Origin: Lentimicrobium saccharophilum | Lineage (GTDB): Bacteria > Bacteroidota > Bacteroidia > Bacteroidales > Lentimicrobiaceae | Length of the DNA stretch: 64,000 bases | Direction: 5' to 3' | NCBI RefSeq assembly: GCF_001192835.1 | Contig: NZ_DF968182.1 | Location: 2,575,113-2,639,112, forward strand | In this document: piece after piece, positions 16,458 to 25,502 of the stretch | Layout of the letters: the number at the start of each line of letters is the position of its first letter | Position numbering within the stretch: the first letter of the stretch is position 1 | Program-made: the position numbers and the translations under genes | The notes under the pieces: model-generated | Databases searched by the model: none | The model's input: the letters and a program-made list of their open reading frames with translations, nothing else | Told to the model about the DNA's origin: nothing

Positions 16458-17906
16458 ATGAAAGTAATATTATCCGGAGCCACCGGTTATATCGGCAAGC
16501 GACTGCTTCCATTGCTGATTGAAGCCGGGCATGAAGTTACCTGTATTGTTCGCGACCGCCGCCGGTTTCAATCGCACAGTAAAACCCCGGGGAAGCTTAC
16601 GGTTACCGAAGGCGATTTTCTGAGGCCTGAAACCCTGAGTACTCAGAATATCAAGGCTGATATTGCATTTTATCTTGTTCATTCCATGAGTTCGGCCATC
16701 GACCGTTTTGAAGAAATGGAAGTTCAGTCTGCAAATAACTTTGTTGCCGCTGCCAAAAGCTGGAATGTAAAACAGATTATTTTTCTGAGCGGGCTTCAAA
16801 ATGCTGCGTCGGGCTCCCCGCATCTGCTCTCCCGGTTGAAAGTGGAGCAGGTTTTAATACAGAGTGGTATTCCTTACACCATCCTCAGGGCAGGAATTAT
16901 TGTAGGTTCGGGAAGTGCATCGTTTGAGATTATCCGTGATCTTACCGAAAAACTTCCTGTAATGGTGACTCCCCGCTGGCTGAATACCCGTTGTCAGCCC
17001 ATAGCTGTCAGAGACGTTATAAACAGCCTGATATCGGTGATGATGCACACGCCTGTTTTTAACCGGGTTCTTGATATCGGCGGGCCGGACATACTCACCT
17101 ACAAACAGATGCTGCTGCAATATGCCGAAGTAAGGGGCCTCCGGCGAAAGATTTTTATACTTCCGCTCATGACCCCGCGGCTTTCATCGTACTGGTTGTA
17201 TTTTATTACAAGCACGTCCTATAAACTGGCGGTAAATCTGGTGAACAGCATGAAGGTGGAAGTAGTCTGCCGGGAAAATTATACCGAAAACCTGACAGGT
17301 ATTAAACCGCTCACCTATAAAGAATCCATATCGCTTGCGTTTGACAAAATTGCCCGGCATCATGTGGTGTCAAGTTGGAAAGATGCACTGGTGAGCAGTA
17401 GCAAACGCTCAAGTCTTAAAGAATACATCGCTGTTCCTGAGTTCGGATGTTTTCACGATGTCAGGCAAACTGAAATAAAATGCAGCACAGGGGATGTAAT
17501 TGCGAATATCTGGGGAGTCGGAGGAGAGAATGGCTGGTATTATGCTGATTTTTTATGGAAAGTCAGAGGATATATTGACAAGGTTGCCGGCGGTATCGGC
17601 CTCAGGCGCGGACGCACCAATTCCGATGAAATATTTGCAGGTGATGCCCTTGATTTCTGGAGGGTACTGGTGGCAGATAAATCTGAAGGCAGGCTGCTTA
17701 TTTATGCTGAGATGAAATTACCCGGAGAAGCATGGCTTGAATATAAGATTATTGAAAACAATGGTGTTGCTTCTCTCAGACAAACGGCAACTTTCAGGCC
17801 CAGAGGCTTAAGCGGGAGATTGTACTGGTATGCAGTGTGGCCGCTGCACCAGATTATTTTCAAAGGAATGAACAGCCGCATGGCTGCAGCCAGGCTGGTT
17901 CCATAA
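16458..17906 (+). CDS. NAD(P)-binding SDR-like protein with C-terminal DUF2867
   Basis: The protein is 482 residues long. Residues 1-230 form an extended/atypical SDR Rossmann domain with the nucleotide motif GATGYIGKRLLP (GxxGxxG) near the start, DIAFYLVHSMSS in place of the usual catalytic-strand region, and VKQIIFLSGL. The second half from about 330 is a DUF2867 domain, a polyketide-cyclase-like fold (IANIWGVGGENGWYYADFLW, KVAGGIGLRRGR, AGDALDFWRV, LPGEAWLEYKI). Such fusions are widespread in bacteria, but their substrate is unknown. The gene is preceded by 144 bp without features and ends 2 bp from the convergent cyanophycinase stop. Confidence 0.9.
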   Translation: MKVILSGATGYIGKRLLPLLIEAGHEVTCIVRDRRRFQSHSKTPGKLTVTEGDFLRPETLSTQNIKADIAFYLVHSMSSAIDRFEEMEVQSANNFVAAAKSWNVKQIIFLSGLQNAASGSPHLLSRLKVEQVLIQSGIPYTILRAGIIVGSGSASFEIIRDLTEKLPVMVTPRWLNTRCQPIAVRDVINSLISVMMHTPVFNRVLDIGGPDILTYKQMLLQYAEVRGLRRKIFILPLMTPRLSSYWLYFITSTSYKLAVNLVNSMKVEVVCRENYTENLTGIKPLTYKESISLAFDKIARHHVVSSWKDALVSSSKRSSLKEYIAVPEFGCFHDVRQTEIKCSTGDVIANIWGVGGENGWYYADFLWKVRGYIDKVAGGIGLRRGRTNSDEIFAGDALDFWRVLVADKSEGRLLIYAEMKLPGEAWLEYKIIENNGVASLRQTATFRPRGLSGRLYWYAVWPLHQIIFKGMNSRMAAARLVP

Positions 17907-17908
17907 TA

Positions 17909-19180
17909 TTAATAAACAGGACTTATTTCAATCTTAACCGGCTCAAAATCAAGCCGGAAGTTTTCCAGGGTATATTTCTTTTTGCCGTTTTCTCCGGAGG
18001 AAACATATGCCCGGCTCTGCAAAGTCTTTGAAATGACTACTGTAATCCCGGTTGTGCCAATAAATCCCGTTCTTCTAATCTCACTCAACAGTTTGTTGTT
18101 GGCAAGATAACGGGTGGCAAGCTCCCTGAAACCCGGAGCATCTGTGTCTAAAAGTCCCGACTGGGGAGGATTCAATAACCCATATTCCTCATTTCCATGG
18201 ATGGGGAAGCGGCGTGCGGCCGGAGTTACTTTCATATCCGACAGGTTTATTTCATCGCCATGCTCCAGGTAGCTGAATTTCAGGTTGGCGATTTTTAACC
18301 GGGGAGCTGCTCCATTGATTTGTACTTCCTCAGCGTTCAAAATCGTGAGTCCGTTTTCACCGATGACCTGTATTTTATTTTCCGCGGCATAATAGATTAA
18401 AGCAGTGTTTTCGTCGACACCCACTCCAAAGCTTGCTTTGTCCCTGCTCTGAGCCAGTGCCATACACAATCTTCCCAGCCTTGCTCTTTGATTAAAATGC
18501 TGGTCAACAATGCCAAAGCGGAAGAATCCAAGTCCATTGGTCAGAAAGAGGGGTTCTCCGGGGCTATTCTCTCCTCCGGGCCCCGGTGCGGAGGTGTCAG
18601 AGCTTAGTCCGAAGGCTCCTGACGAACTACCGCCGGCAATCATCACCGGCCCCATAATAGCTGCCCCGGCGCTGCTTCCGCCAATCATTCCGCCTCTTGC
18701 ATAAACTTCATTTACAGCCTGTAATACCAAAGTCGGGTTCCCATCAGCCCTTATAAGCGTCATCAGCACCCTCATCTGATCTCCACCGGTAAACCATACC
18801 GCAGTGCAGGTTTTCAGTATTCCGGCAACCCGCTTGTCTTCGGCATTGCCGGCCCATTTTGATTCATCGGCAAATTCAGTGCTTTTGTCATCCATCATGG
18901 CAACATTCACCAGATGAATGTTGCCTGGCTTTACCCCATAACTTATAAGCGTTTCCTTAAAGCCTTCGAAAGCGCTTACCGGAGCACCACTGGCGGCAGG
19001 AATCACCCCGAAAACCGCCTTTTCGGCACCCCCGGCCAGCTCAAGAATTTTTTCGTATACCGCCTTATTCTCACTTTTTAAAGCGCCACCGGCAATAAGC
19101 AGGCTCCCTTTCTGCTGTGCAGAAACTCCGGGCATCATCAACCGGGATATCAGAAATAGAAACAGAACGCTGTACTTCAT
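17909..19180 (-). CDS. Exported cyanophycinase (peptidase family S51)
   Basis: The Met at 19180 gives 423 residues with a signal peptide (MKYSVLFLFLISRLMMPGVSAQ). A start at 19231 would overlap the promoter element and is rejected. Cyanophycinase cuts multi-L-arginyl-poly-aspartate to beta-Asp-Arg dipeptides. Visible family features are SLLIAGGAL, FGVIPAASGAP, VWFTGGDQMR, the nucleophile segment GGSSAGAAIMG with its catalytic Ser, and DQHFNQRARLGRL followed by GVGVDENTAL. The C-terminal 130 residues are an extra beta-rich domain without a clear T9SS tail, so the enzyme is probably periplasmic or released by another route. It is divergent from isoaspartyl dipeptidase, the enzyme that would finish the breakdown. 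Confidence 0.93.
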   Translation of the reverse strand: MKYSVLFLFLISRLMMPGVSAQQKGSLLIAGGALKSENKAVYEKILELAGGAEKAVFGVIPAASGAPVSAFEGFKETLISYGVKPGNIHLVNVAMMDDKSTEFADESKWAGNAEDKRVAGILKTCTAVWFTGGDQMRVLMTLIRADGNPTLVLQAVNEVYARGGMIGGSSAGAAIMGPVMIAGGSSSGAFGLSSDTSAPGPGGENSPGEPLFLTNGLGFFRFGIVDQHFNQRARLGRLCMALAQSRDKASFGVGVDENTALIYYAAENKIQVIGENGLTILNAEEVQINGAAPRLKIANLKFSYLEHGDEINLSDMKVTPAARRFPIHGNEEYGLLNPPQSGLLDTDAPGFRELATRYLANNKLLSEIRRTGFIGTTGITVVISKTLQSRAYVSSGENGKKKYTLENFRLDFEPVKIEISPVY

Positions 19181-19198
19181 TTTGCTATAAGTAAGTTG

Positions 19199-19206
19199 CA
19201 AAAATA
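19199..19206 (-). promoter_or_regulatory. -7 element TATTTTTG for cyanophycinase
   Basis: The reverse strand reads TATTTTTG, an exact TAnnTTTG match 18 nt upstream of the ATG at 19180. It supports the shorter start. Confidence 0.5.
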
Positions 19207-19292
19207 CCAACTCAGGGCGTAGGTTGTTCATCCTTCCCGAACTTCCTGTGTTTCCCTCTGTACTGATTTCTGCTTCGAAAGCCCACTTTTGT

Positions 19293-19300
19293 TAATTTTG
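19293..19300 (+). promoter_or_regulatory. -7 element TAATTTTG for isoaspartyl dipeptidase
   Basis: This exact TAnnTTTG match lies 24 nt before the ATG at 19325, in the same 144-bp divergent region as the cyanophycinase promoter. Confidence 0.55.
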
Positions 19301-19324
19301 TAAACCACCATCAAAAACACGAGT

Positions 19325-20491
19325 ATGATGTACCTGATAAAAAATGCAACTGTATACAGCCCCGAAAACAAAGGTAAGAACGACGTGCTGATTGCTGCGG
19401 GTAAAATAATTTCCGTAGCTCCGGTGATTGAGATTCCTGAAAGCCTGAATATTAAAATTATTGAAGCTGAGGGACTTATACTTACCCCTGGCTTTATTGA
19501 TGCCCATGTTCACATTGCAGGTGCCGGTGGCGAAGGGGGACCTGCCAGCCGTACACCGGAACTGCAGTTGAGCGATATGATCAAAGCCGGAGTTACTACG
19601 GTAGTAGGCTGTCTGGGTACCGATGGAATCACCCGGAGTGTGGAAAGTGTGCTGATGAAGGTAAAATCTCTGCGGGCCGAAGGAGTGTCGGCCTGGATGT
19701 ACACAGGCTCCTATCAGGTACCGGTTCCAGCCATTACCGGGGATATTGCACGCGATATTGCATTGATTGACGAAGTGATCGGAGTCGGAGAAGTTGCCGT
19801 TTCTGACCACCGCTCATCGCTGCCCACGGTGGAGGAGCTTAGCCGGATCGCGGCTCATGCGCGCGTAGCGGGAATGATCGGCGGAAAAGCAGGGATTGTC
19901 AACATTCATATGGGGGATGCCAGAGACCCTTTCAGGCCCCTATATCAGGTTGTAGAAAGCAGCGAGCTCACACTCAGGCAGTTTCTGCCTACCCACATCA
20001 ACCGGAACGAATATATCTTTGAGGATGCCAAAAAATATGCTTTGCAGGGCTATGTTGACATTACCACCAGCTCATATCCCTATTTCCCGGAATATGAAAT
20101 AAAACCATCCAGTGCACTCAGGCAGCTTCTGGATGCCGGGGTTCCCGCTGAACACATTACATTCACATCGGATGCCTGCGGGTCGTTGCCCGGATTTGAT
20201 CCTGTAAGCGGAGATCTGGTGAGGCTCGAAAGCGGGCTGCCTGCCTCCAACCTCACAGAGCTGCGTGATGCCGTGCTCGACGAAAAAATTCCACTGGAAA
20301 CTGCCCTTCAGGTGCTTACCTCAAATCCTGCACGAATCCTTAAGCTAAAACAAAAAGGGAGAATTGCTCAGGGTTTAGACGCCGACCTGCTGCTGCTGAA
20401 CCAGCATTTTGAAATTCATTCGGTATATGCTCTTGGCGTTTGCCTGATGGAAAATTACAAAATTCTGAAAAAAGGGACATACGAAAGATAA
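19325..20491 (+). CDS. iadA: Isoaspartyl (beta-aspartyl) dipeptidase
   Basis: This 388-residue metal-dependent amidohydrolase has the TIM-barrel signature GFIDAHVHIAGAGGEGG near residue 57, where HxH binds zinc. Further family marks are AGVTTVVGCLGTDG, VGEVAVSDHRSS, VNIHMGDA, LPTHINRNEYIFEDA, FTSDACGS and LTSNPARILKLKQKGRIAQG. IadA hydrolyses beta-Asp dipeptides, including the beta-Asp-Arg released by cyanophycinase, yielding Asp and Arg. No signal peptide is present, so it acts in the cytoplasm. Two Met codons (19325 and 19328) are both possible starts. It is transcribed divergently from the exported cyanophycinase. Confidence 0.95.
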   Translation: MMYLIKNATVYSPENKGKNDVLIAAGKIISVAPVIEIPESLNIKIIEAEGLILTPGFIDAHVHIAGAGGEGGPASRTPELQLSDMIKAGVTTVVGCLGTDGITRSVESVLMKVKSLRAEGVSAWMYTGSYQVPVPAITGDIARDIALIDEVIGVGEVAVSDHRSSLPTVEELSRIAAHARVAGMIGGKAGIVNIHMGDARDPFRPLYQVVESSELTLRQFLPTHINRNEYIFEDAKKYALQGYVDITTSSYPYFPEYEIKPSSALRQLLDAGVPAEHITFTSDACGSLPGFDPVSGDLVRLESGLPASNLTELRDAVLDEKIPLETALQVLTSNPARILKLKQKGRIAQGLDADLLLLNQHFEIHSVYALGVCLMENYKILKKGTYER

Positions 20492-20529
20492 AGCGTTCCA
20501 GCCAATTCTCAAAAACCTGACAACGGATA

Positions 20530-21438
20530 TCAGGCATAAAACACCCGTTCAAAACTGCGTTGGATGGTCTTCCGGTATTTCACCTGCGGATATCCGAAGA
20601 CAACCATTATGGAATCATGCATTTTGGATGGCAGGTGATATTTTTTCCTGAAATCAGGTCCCATGCTCTTCAGGAACGGTCCCACACTCCCGATCATGCA
20701 GGCGCCAAGTCCCAGCGATTCGGCGGCCAGGGTAGCATAGGTTGCCGCAATGTAAGGATCGGCGGGATCGCTCAGGTTACCATAAAACATCATGGCCAGG
20801 GGCGCATCGTATAAAAGATAGTTTTGCTCCTTTTTCCTTGTTTCAGAAAAGAAATTCACCATTGGAATTATAAAAGACTTAAACATCAGATAGTTGTCTT
20901 TCCCGATAAAGGGGCGCATCAGGTTCAGGGCCAGGGGCGATGCCATCCACCTTGCCCGCTGCAGCATATCGATAAAATCAAAAGAGAACGCCCTGACTTT
21001 TTCCTTTCCATCGAGTATCATCACACCTACGTCAGAGGGCGGAAGCCCCATGGGGGCCGTCACCGCCATCGCCAGAATCTGTTCTGTGATTTCGCGCGGT
21101 ACCGGCTTATCCCTGAAATCCCGGATGCTCCTGCGGTTAAGCATCAGCTGATAGAGCGAAGTATAATCCGGGAGATGGTCCGCTTTCAGGGGTTTAAAAT
21201 CGCCGGGCGAAAGGGTTCGTCCCTCGACCATAATGGCATCGCGGGGGCATACAGCCACGCACTGTCCGCAGCCAATGCAGCCAAACAGCGGTTGGTCGCT
21301 TACTGTTAAGGTATGATCTTCAATTAACAGCGAAAAATCCTTGCAGACTTTAACACATAATCCGCAGAGGTTGCATTTTTCATGGTTTATGACGATGCGG
21401 GCATTTTCGGTGCCTGTGCGGCTGGTAACTACTGACAT
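20530..21438 (-). CDS. Ferredoxin-nitroreductase fusion
   Basis: The Met at 21438 (MSVVTSRTG) gives 302 residues; an earlier start at 21471 would overlap the promoter element. Residues 1-80 hold two 4Fe-4S clusters (CNLCGLCVKVC and CIGCGQCVAVC). From about 95 comes an FMN-dependent nitroreductase domain (RRSIRDFRDKPVPREI, VTAPMGLPPSDVGVMI, AAESLGLGACMIG, VVFGYPQVKYRKTI). The fusion suggests electron delivery from the clusters to FMN in an anaerobic or low-potential setting. The physiological substrate cannot be read from sequence. It converges on iadA with a 38-bp gap. Confidence 0.92.
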   Translation of the reverse strand: MSVVTSRTGTENARIVINHEKCNLCGLCVKVCKDFSLLIEDHTLTVSDQPLFGCIGCGQCVAVCPRDAIMVEGRTLSPGDFKPLKADHLPDYTSLYQLMLNRRSIRDFRDKPVPREITEQILAMAVTAPMGLPPSDVGVMILDGKEKVRAFSFDFIDMLQRARWMASPLALNLMRPFIGKDNYLMFKSFIIPMVNFFSETRKKEQNYLLYDAPLAMMFYGNLSDPADPYIAATYATLAAESLGLGACMIGSVGPFLKSMGPDFRKKYHLPSKMHDSIMVVFGYPQVKYRKTIQRSFERVFYA

Positions 21439-21455
21439 GATCTGAATTTTTTCAG

Positions 21456-21463
21456 CAAAGTTA
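21456..21463 (-). promoter_or_regulatory. -7 element TAACTTTG for the ferredoxin-nitroreductase
   Basis: The reverse strand reads TAACTTTG, 17 nt upstream of the ATG at 21438. It decides the start in favour of 21438. Confidence 0.55.
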
Positions 21464-21669
21464 GTCTGCAAGACAGGTGAATACCAGATAATTTTTAAAA
21501 TAATTCCTCATTTTCACACATCTTCTTACCGGATGACCGGTCCGAACAGCCACTTCCGGCCAGCTTAAACAGAATACAATTTTAGTCCGTTTTACAGCCA
21601 GGCATTAAGTTTTCAACGAAGAAAGATGAAAGTCATCTGAAAAAGCAGCAGTAAGTGAATTTTGAAGGA

Positions 21670-23490
21670 TTATGCCAGCGCCTGCATATCGTGCAGCCGC
21701 CTGTACACCCCCTGAAGGGCCATCAGTTCATTGTGGGAGCCCCGCTCTGCAATTTCGCCCTTATGAAGCACAATGATTTCATCGGCATGCTGCACCGTGG
21801 ACAGCCGGTGGGCAATCACCAGCGAAGTACGGTTTTGCATCAGGTTGGTGAGGGCCTCCTGAACCAGGCGTTCCGATTCGGTATCCAGGGCCGAGGTAGC
21901 CTCATCGAGAATCATAATCGGCGGGTTGCGCAACACCGCCCGGGCAATGCTGATTCGCTGACGCTGCCCGCCCGACATTTTCACGCCCCGGTCGCCGATA
22001 TTGGTCTGATAACCCTCGGGCATCTCCATAATAAACTCGTGCGCATTGGCCACCCTGGCGGCTTCCATCACCTGCTCTTCCGTAACGCCCTGCAGCCCGA
22101 AAGCGATATTGTCGAAAACCGAGGCATTAAAAAGTACGGTTTCCTGCGAAACAATACCCATCAGCGCCCGCACATCGCTGATGATACAATCCCGGATGGG
22201 TACCCCGTCGATAAGGATTTCGCCCTGCGTGACATCGTAAAAACGGGGCAGAAGATCCGCCATCGTTGATTTACCTGAGCCGGAAGCACCCACCAGCGCG
22301 ATGGATTTCCCTCTCGGGATTACCAGATTGATCTCTTTCAGCACATCTTCCTGCCCATAGCGGAACCATACACCCCGGTACTCAATTTTTTCGCGGAATT
22401 CCTTAACGGGAAGGGCATCCTGCTTTTCGGTGATCACCTCTTCAGCAGCCAGGACATGTTCGATACGCTCCACTGAAGCTGCACCTTTCTGAATATTATA
22501 AATAGCAGTAGATAAGGCCTTTACAGGATTGATTATCTGGGAAAAGACCAGAATGTACATGATAAACAAAGCCGCATCCAGGGTCGAGCCCGGCTCAAGA
22601 ATAATTTTACCGCCATACCAGATCACAAATACGGATACGGCAATCCCCAGAAACTCACTGAGCGGGGAAGCCAGATCGCGTTTGCGGTATAACCTCACCA
22701 TCAAACGGTTATAGCGGTGATTGGTTCCCCTGAAATTGCGGTTGGCCCAGTCAATGGCATTAAAGGCCTTGATGTTCCTCAATCCGCTGATGGTTTCTTC
22801 GATGGTTGAAAGCAACTCGCCCATCTTGATCTGGCCTTTTGCGGAAGTCCGTTTGAGGCTCTTCCCGATCTGCCCGATGATCAGTCCGGTAACCGGCAGC
22901 AGCACCAGCACCATCAGCGTAAGCTCGTAATCAAGGATAAACAGGGTGACCAGGTACGAAAGAATATACACCGGATCCCTGAACATCATTTCCAGCGAGC
23001 TCATCACCGACCATTCCACTTCCTGAACATCGGTGGTCATGCGCGAAATGATATCGCCCTTTTTCTTTTCCGAGTAAAAAGACAGCGGGAGAATCAGAAT
23101 TTTATGATAAAGCGCGTTGCGGATGTCTTTCACTACTCCGTTGCGTACTTCGGCAATGTAAAACATCGCCATGTACCTGAAAAGGTTCTTGAGGAGGTAA
23201 ACCACCACCAGTGTTCCACAGATATAGGCCAGAACGGTTAATTCATTGTATCGTGTGATCAGCTGACCGATTTCGAAATAAAAGTAATCCTTGATGGCAT
23301 TCACGTTCCATTCAAAATCGGGCCGGATTTCCATCGGTTTATCAAGCTTGAAAAGGATATTGAGGACGGGAACCACCGCGGCAAACGACACCAGCGAAAA
23401 GATCACGCTCAGAATATTGAAAAGGATATTCAGCAAGGCAAATCCCCAGTAAGGAATCGCATACCTGAGAACTTTTAAGAGGTTTTTCAT
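21670..23490 (-). CDS. MsbA-like ABC transporter, fused permease and ATPase
   Basis: The protein has 606 residues. The first 330 form the six-span ABC exporter membrane domain (KKKGDIISRMTTDVQEVEWS is the typical coupling segment). The ATPase domain has Walker A GASGSGKST, Q-loop GIVSQETVLF, signature MSGGQRQRISIARA, Walker B PIMILDEATSALD and H-loop VIAHRLST. It is a homodimeric type IV exporter, most often lipid A/lipid or drug export in this phylum. There is no adjacent lipopolysaccharide gene to prove the substrate. It has its own promoter element at 23522-23529, divergent from rbfA. Confidence 0.92.
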   Translation of the reverse strand: MKNLLKVLRYAIPYWGFALLNILFNILSVIFSLVSFAAVVPVLNILFKLDKPMEIRPDFEWNVNAIKDYFYFEIGQLITRYNELTVLAYICGTLVVVYLLKNLFRYMAMFYIAEVRNGVVKDIRNALYHKILILPLSFYSEKKKGDIISRMTTDVQEVEWSVMSSLEMMFRDPVYILSYLVTLFILDYELTLMVLVLLPVTGLIIGQIGKSLKRTSAKGQIKMGELLSTIEETISGLRNIKAFNAIDWANRNFRGTNHRYNRLMVRLYRKRDLASPLSEFLGIAVSVFVIWYGGKIILEPGSTLDAALFIMYILVFSQIINPVKALSTAIYNIQKGAASVERIEHVLAAEEVITEKQDALPVKEFREKIEYRGVWFRYGQEDVLKEINLVIPRGKSIALVGASGSGKSTMADLLPRFYDVTQGEILIDGVPIRDCIISDVRALMGIVSQETVLFNASVFDNIAFGLQGVTEEQVMEAARVANAHEFIMEMPEGYQTNIGDRGVKMSGGQRQRISIARAVLRNPPIMILDEATSALDTESERLVQEALTNLMQNRTSLVIAHRLSTVQHADEIIVLHKGEIAERGSHNELMALQGVYRRLHDMQALA

Positions 23491-23521
23491 AGGAAAGGCT
23501 ACTGCTGTTAAAGCAGTGGGG

Positions 23522-23529
23522 CAAAGATA
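23522..23529 (-). promoter_or_regulatory. -7 element TATCTTTG for the ABC exporter
   Basis: Reverse-strand TATCTTTG lies 31 nt upstream of the ATG at 23490. Confidence 0.5.
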
Positions 23530-23605
23530 TGGCTAAAACAGCTTTGTTGGTTCATCGAAAACGCTTACTCAGTCGAATAACGCAAGGGTTCTTTCTTTTA
23601 TTATC

Positions 23606-23613
23606 TATCTTTG
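23606..23613 (+). promoter_or_regulatory. -7 element TATCTTTG, 4 nt before rbfA
   Basis: This exact TAnnTTTG match ends at 23613, and the ATG begins at 23618. A transcript from it would have no room for a normal leader. Confidence 0.55.
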
Positions 23614-23617
23614 CATC

Positions 23618-23956
23618 ATGGAAAGTACAAGACAACAGAAGATTTCGAGACTGATACAAAAAGACCTGGGTGAAATATTCCGCCTGCTGGCCCGTGATAA
23701 TTTCCCCGGATTTCTGATCACCGTTACCAAAGTAAACATTACACCCGATCTCTCCCTGGCGAAAGTCTACCTGAGTTTGTTCGGAGCCGGAAGCAAAGAA
23801 GATATTTTCAGCAGGATCAACGCCCATAAAAAAGAGATCCGGCATCAGCTTGCCCTGCGGGTGGGTAAGCAAATGCGGGTTATACCTGAACTTGCCTTTT
23901 TTATTGATGATTCACTTGATTATATAGAGAACATCGATAATCTGCTGAAATCCTGA
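23618..23956 (+). CDS. rbfA: 30S ribosome-binding factor A
   Basis: This 112-residue protein matches RbfA in length and pattern. Visible marks are the N-terminal basic helix (TRQQKISRLIQKDLGEIFR), the VTKVNITPDLSLAKVYLS strand-helix core and the C-terminal RVIPELAFFIDDSLDYIENI with the LxFxxDxS signature. RbfA binds the 30S subunit and helps mature the 5' end of 16S rRNA. It precedes the LolC/E-like permease by 26 bp, an arrangement I recall as common in Bacteroidota. The start is fixed by the promoter element 4 nt upstream. Confidence 0.95.
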   Translation: MESTRQQKISRLIQKDLGEIFRLLARDNFPGFLITVTKVNITPDLSLAKVYLSLFGAGSKEDIFSRINAHKKEIRHQLALRVGKQMRVIPELAFFIDDSLDYIENIDNLLKS

Positions 23957-23982
23957 TATTTTCTAACCTTAAAACGGGTAAA

Positions 23983-25224
23983 TTGAGATTACCGCTTTTC
24001 ATCGCCTGGAGATACCTGAAATCAAAAAAATCACACAATGTGATCAATATTATTTCAGGGGTTTCGGTAGCCGGAGTCACCATAGGCACCATGGCGCTGG
24101 TAATCGTGCTTTCCGTCTTCAACGGGTTTGAAAGCCTGGTCATTTCGCTTTTCAATACTTTTGACCCTGAAATAAAGGTCATGCCTGCCCGGGGAAAAAC
24201 CTTCAGCCCGGATACCTACCCCTGGGACAAAATTGCCGGAATACCCGGAGTCAGGGCGCAAACCGGAACCATAGAGGAGAAAGTCCTGCTGCGCTATGAC
24301 AATAACCAATACCTGGCCACCCTCAAAGGGGTAGATCACAATTATGAAACCTGGACCGGCCTCAGCAGCATGATTACCGAAGGGGCGCTGATGCTGGAGT
24401 TTAACGGGAAACCGCTTGCCATCCCCGGGCAGGGCGTTGCTTACTATCTCGGTTTGAATCTTGACAATTTTCAGCGCGAAATCGAAGTATATGCGCCCCG
24501 GCGCAAAGGAGCGATCGGTGTAAATCCCGAACAGGCATTCAACCGGATGGATATCAGACCTGCTGGGATATTCTCCATTCAGCAGGATTTCGACTCAAAA
24601 TATATGATTGTCCCGATATCCTTTGCCCGGGAAGTACTTGGGTATGAAGGGGAGCTTTCATCCGTCGAAATTGCCTTAAACCCGGGCACTGACATGGTAA
24701 AGATACAATCCGGCATCAGACAGTTATTGGGAAATAACTTCGAAGTGAAGAACCGCTTTGAACAACAGGAAGTACTCTACCGCATCATGCGGTCAGAGAA
24801 ATGGGCCATTTTTATGATCCTGGGATTTATCCTTTTCATCGCGACTTTTAATGTAATCGGATCCCTTTCGATGCTTATCCTCGACAAACGCAAGGATATC
24901 GCCGTGCTTTACAGTATGGGTGCTGACAGCAAACTGATAAGAAAAATCTTTTTAACAGAGGGAATGATGGTTTCATTCAGCGGCGCCATTGCCGGAATGA
25001 TCCTGGGCGCTCTGGTTTGCATGATTCAGCAACGATTCGGGCTGGTCAAAATCAATACTGAAGGCGGATCTTTTCTGATCGATGCTTATCCCGTGCTTAT
25101 GCAGGGAATGGACTTTCTTTACATTTTCCTGATCGTTTCCGCAATCGGATTCATCGCTGCCTGGCTACCGGTAAGGAATGCAGGTAAAATCGGATCGTTG
25201 CCGGCATCCCTCCATTCAAGGTAA
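23983..25224 (+). CDS. LolC/LolE-like FtsX-family ABC permease, TTG start
   Basis: The gene begins with TTG at 23983; no in-frame ATG exists nearby, and the family usually begins with a short LPLFIAWRYL segment, so TTG is the natural start. The 413-residue protein has an N-terminal span with SGVSVAGVTIGTMALVIVLS, a MacB-like periplasmic domain (about 50-265) and three C-terminal spans (MILGFILFIATFNVIGSLSM, the SGAIAGMILGALVCM region and FLIVSAIGFIAAWLP). This is the LolC/E layout for lipoprotein release from the inner membrane. The cognate ATPase LolD is not in the window. It lies 26 bp after rbfA. Confidence 0.9.
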   Translation: MRLPLFIAWRYLKSKKSHNVINIISGVSVAGVTIGTMALVIVLSVFNGFESLVISLFNTFDPEIKVMPARGKTFSPDTYPWDKIAGIPGVRAQTGTIEEKVLLRYDNNQYLATLKGVDHNYETWTGLSSMITEGALMLEFNGKPLAIPGQGVAYYLGLNLDNFQREIEVYAPRRKGAIGVNPEQAFNRMDIRPAGIFSIQQDFDSKYMIVPISFAREVLGYEGELSSVEIALNPGTDMVKIQSGIRQLLGNNFEVKNRFEQQEVLYRIMRSEKWAIFMILGFILFIATFNVIGSLSMLILDKRKDIAVLYSMGADSKLIRKIFLTEGMMVSFSGAIAGMILGALVCMIQQRFGLVKINTEGGSFLIDAYPVLMQGMDFLYIFLIVSAIGFIAAWLPVRNAGKIGSLPASLHSR

Positions 25225-25431
25225 CATCCTTGTTTGCCGTTCAATCACCGGACAATAAGTGGAAGATGGTATTACCAATGGAATTTTTCCTGATTAACAA
25301 TGGCCTGACTAAATAAAAAATTTTTCAAAGCACGGGGAAATCCCACCGCAAATTGACCGAAAAAATCAAAAAAAATGGCTAATTAACTGTTGTTCTTGCT
25401 GTTAAACAATCTGTTTTTTTTAGCTGAAACG

Positions 25432-25461
25432 TTGGATTGATCTGATTTATATATAGATTTG
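25432..25461 (+). promoter_or_regulatory. Near-ideal promoter for the C25 peptidase pair
   Basis: TTG at 25432-25434 is followed by exactly 19 nt and then TAGATTTG at 25454-25461, matching the Bacteroidota TTG-N19-TAnnTTTG arrangement. The ATG is at 25503, leaving a leader of about 35 nt. Confidence 0.7.
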
Positions 25462-25502
25462 CAGGGCACTATGAACGGGATCACCCTTTTAATTTCAAAT
25501 TC

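Noticed and set aside
17909-19180. T9SS export of cyanophycinase
   Set aside because: It has a signal peptide, but the C-terminus lacks the PNP-type start and GxYxxxL strand of a type A tail.
21655-22269. 204-codon plus-strand frame opposite the ABC exporter
   Set aside because: It is antisense to the conserved ATPase motifs; a His-rich shadow.
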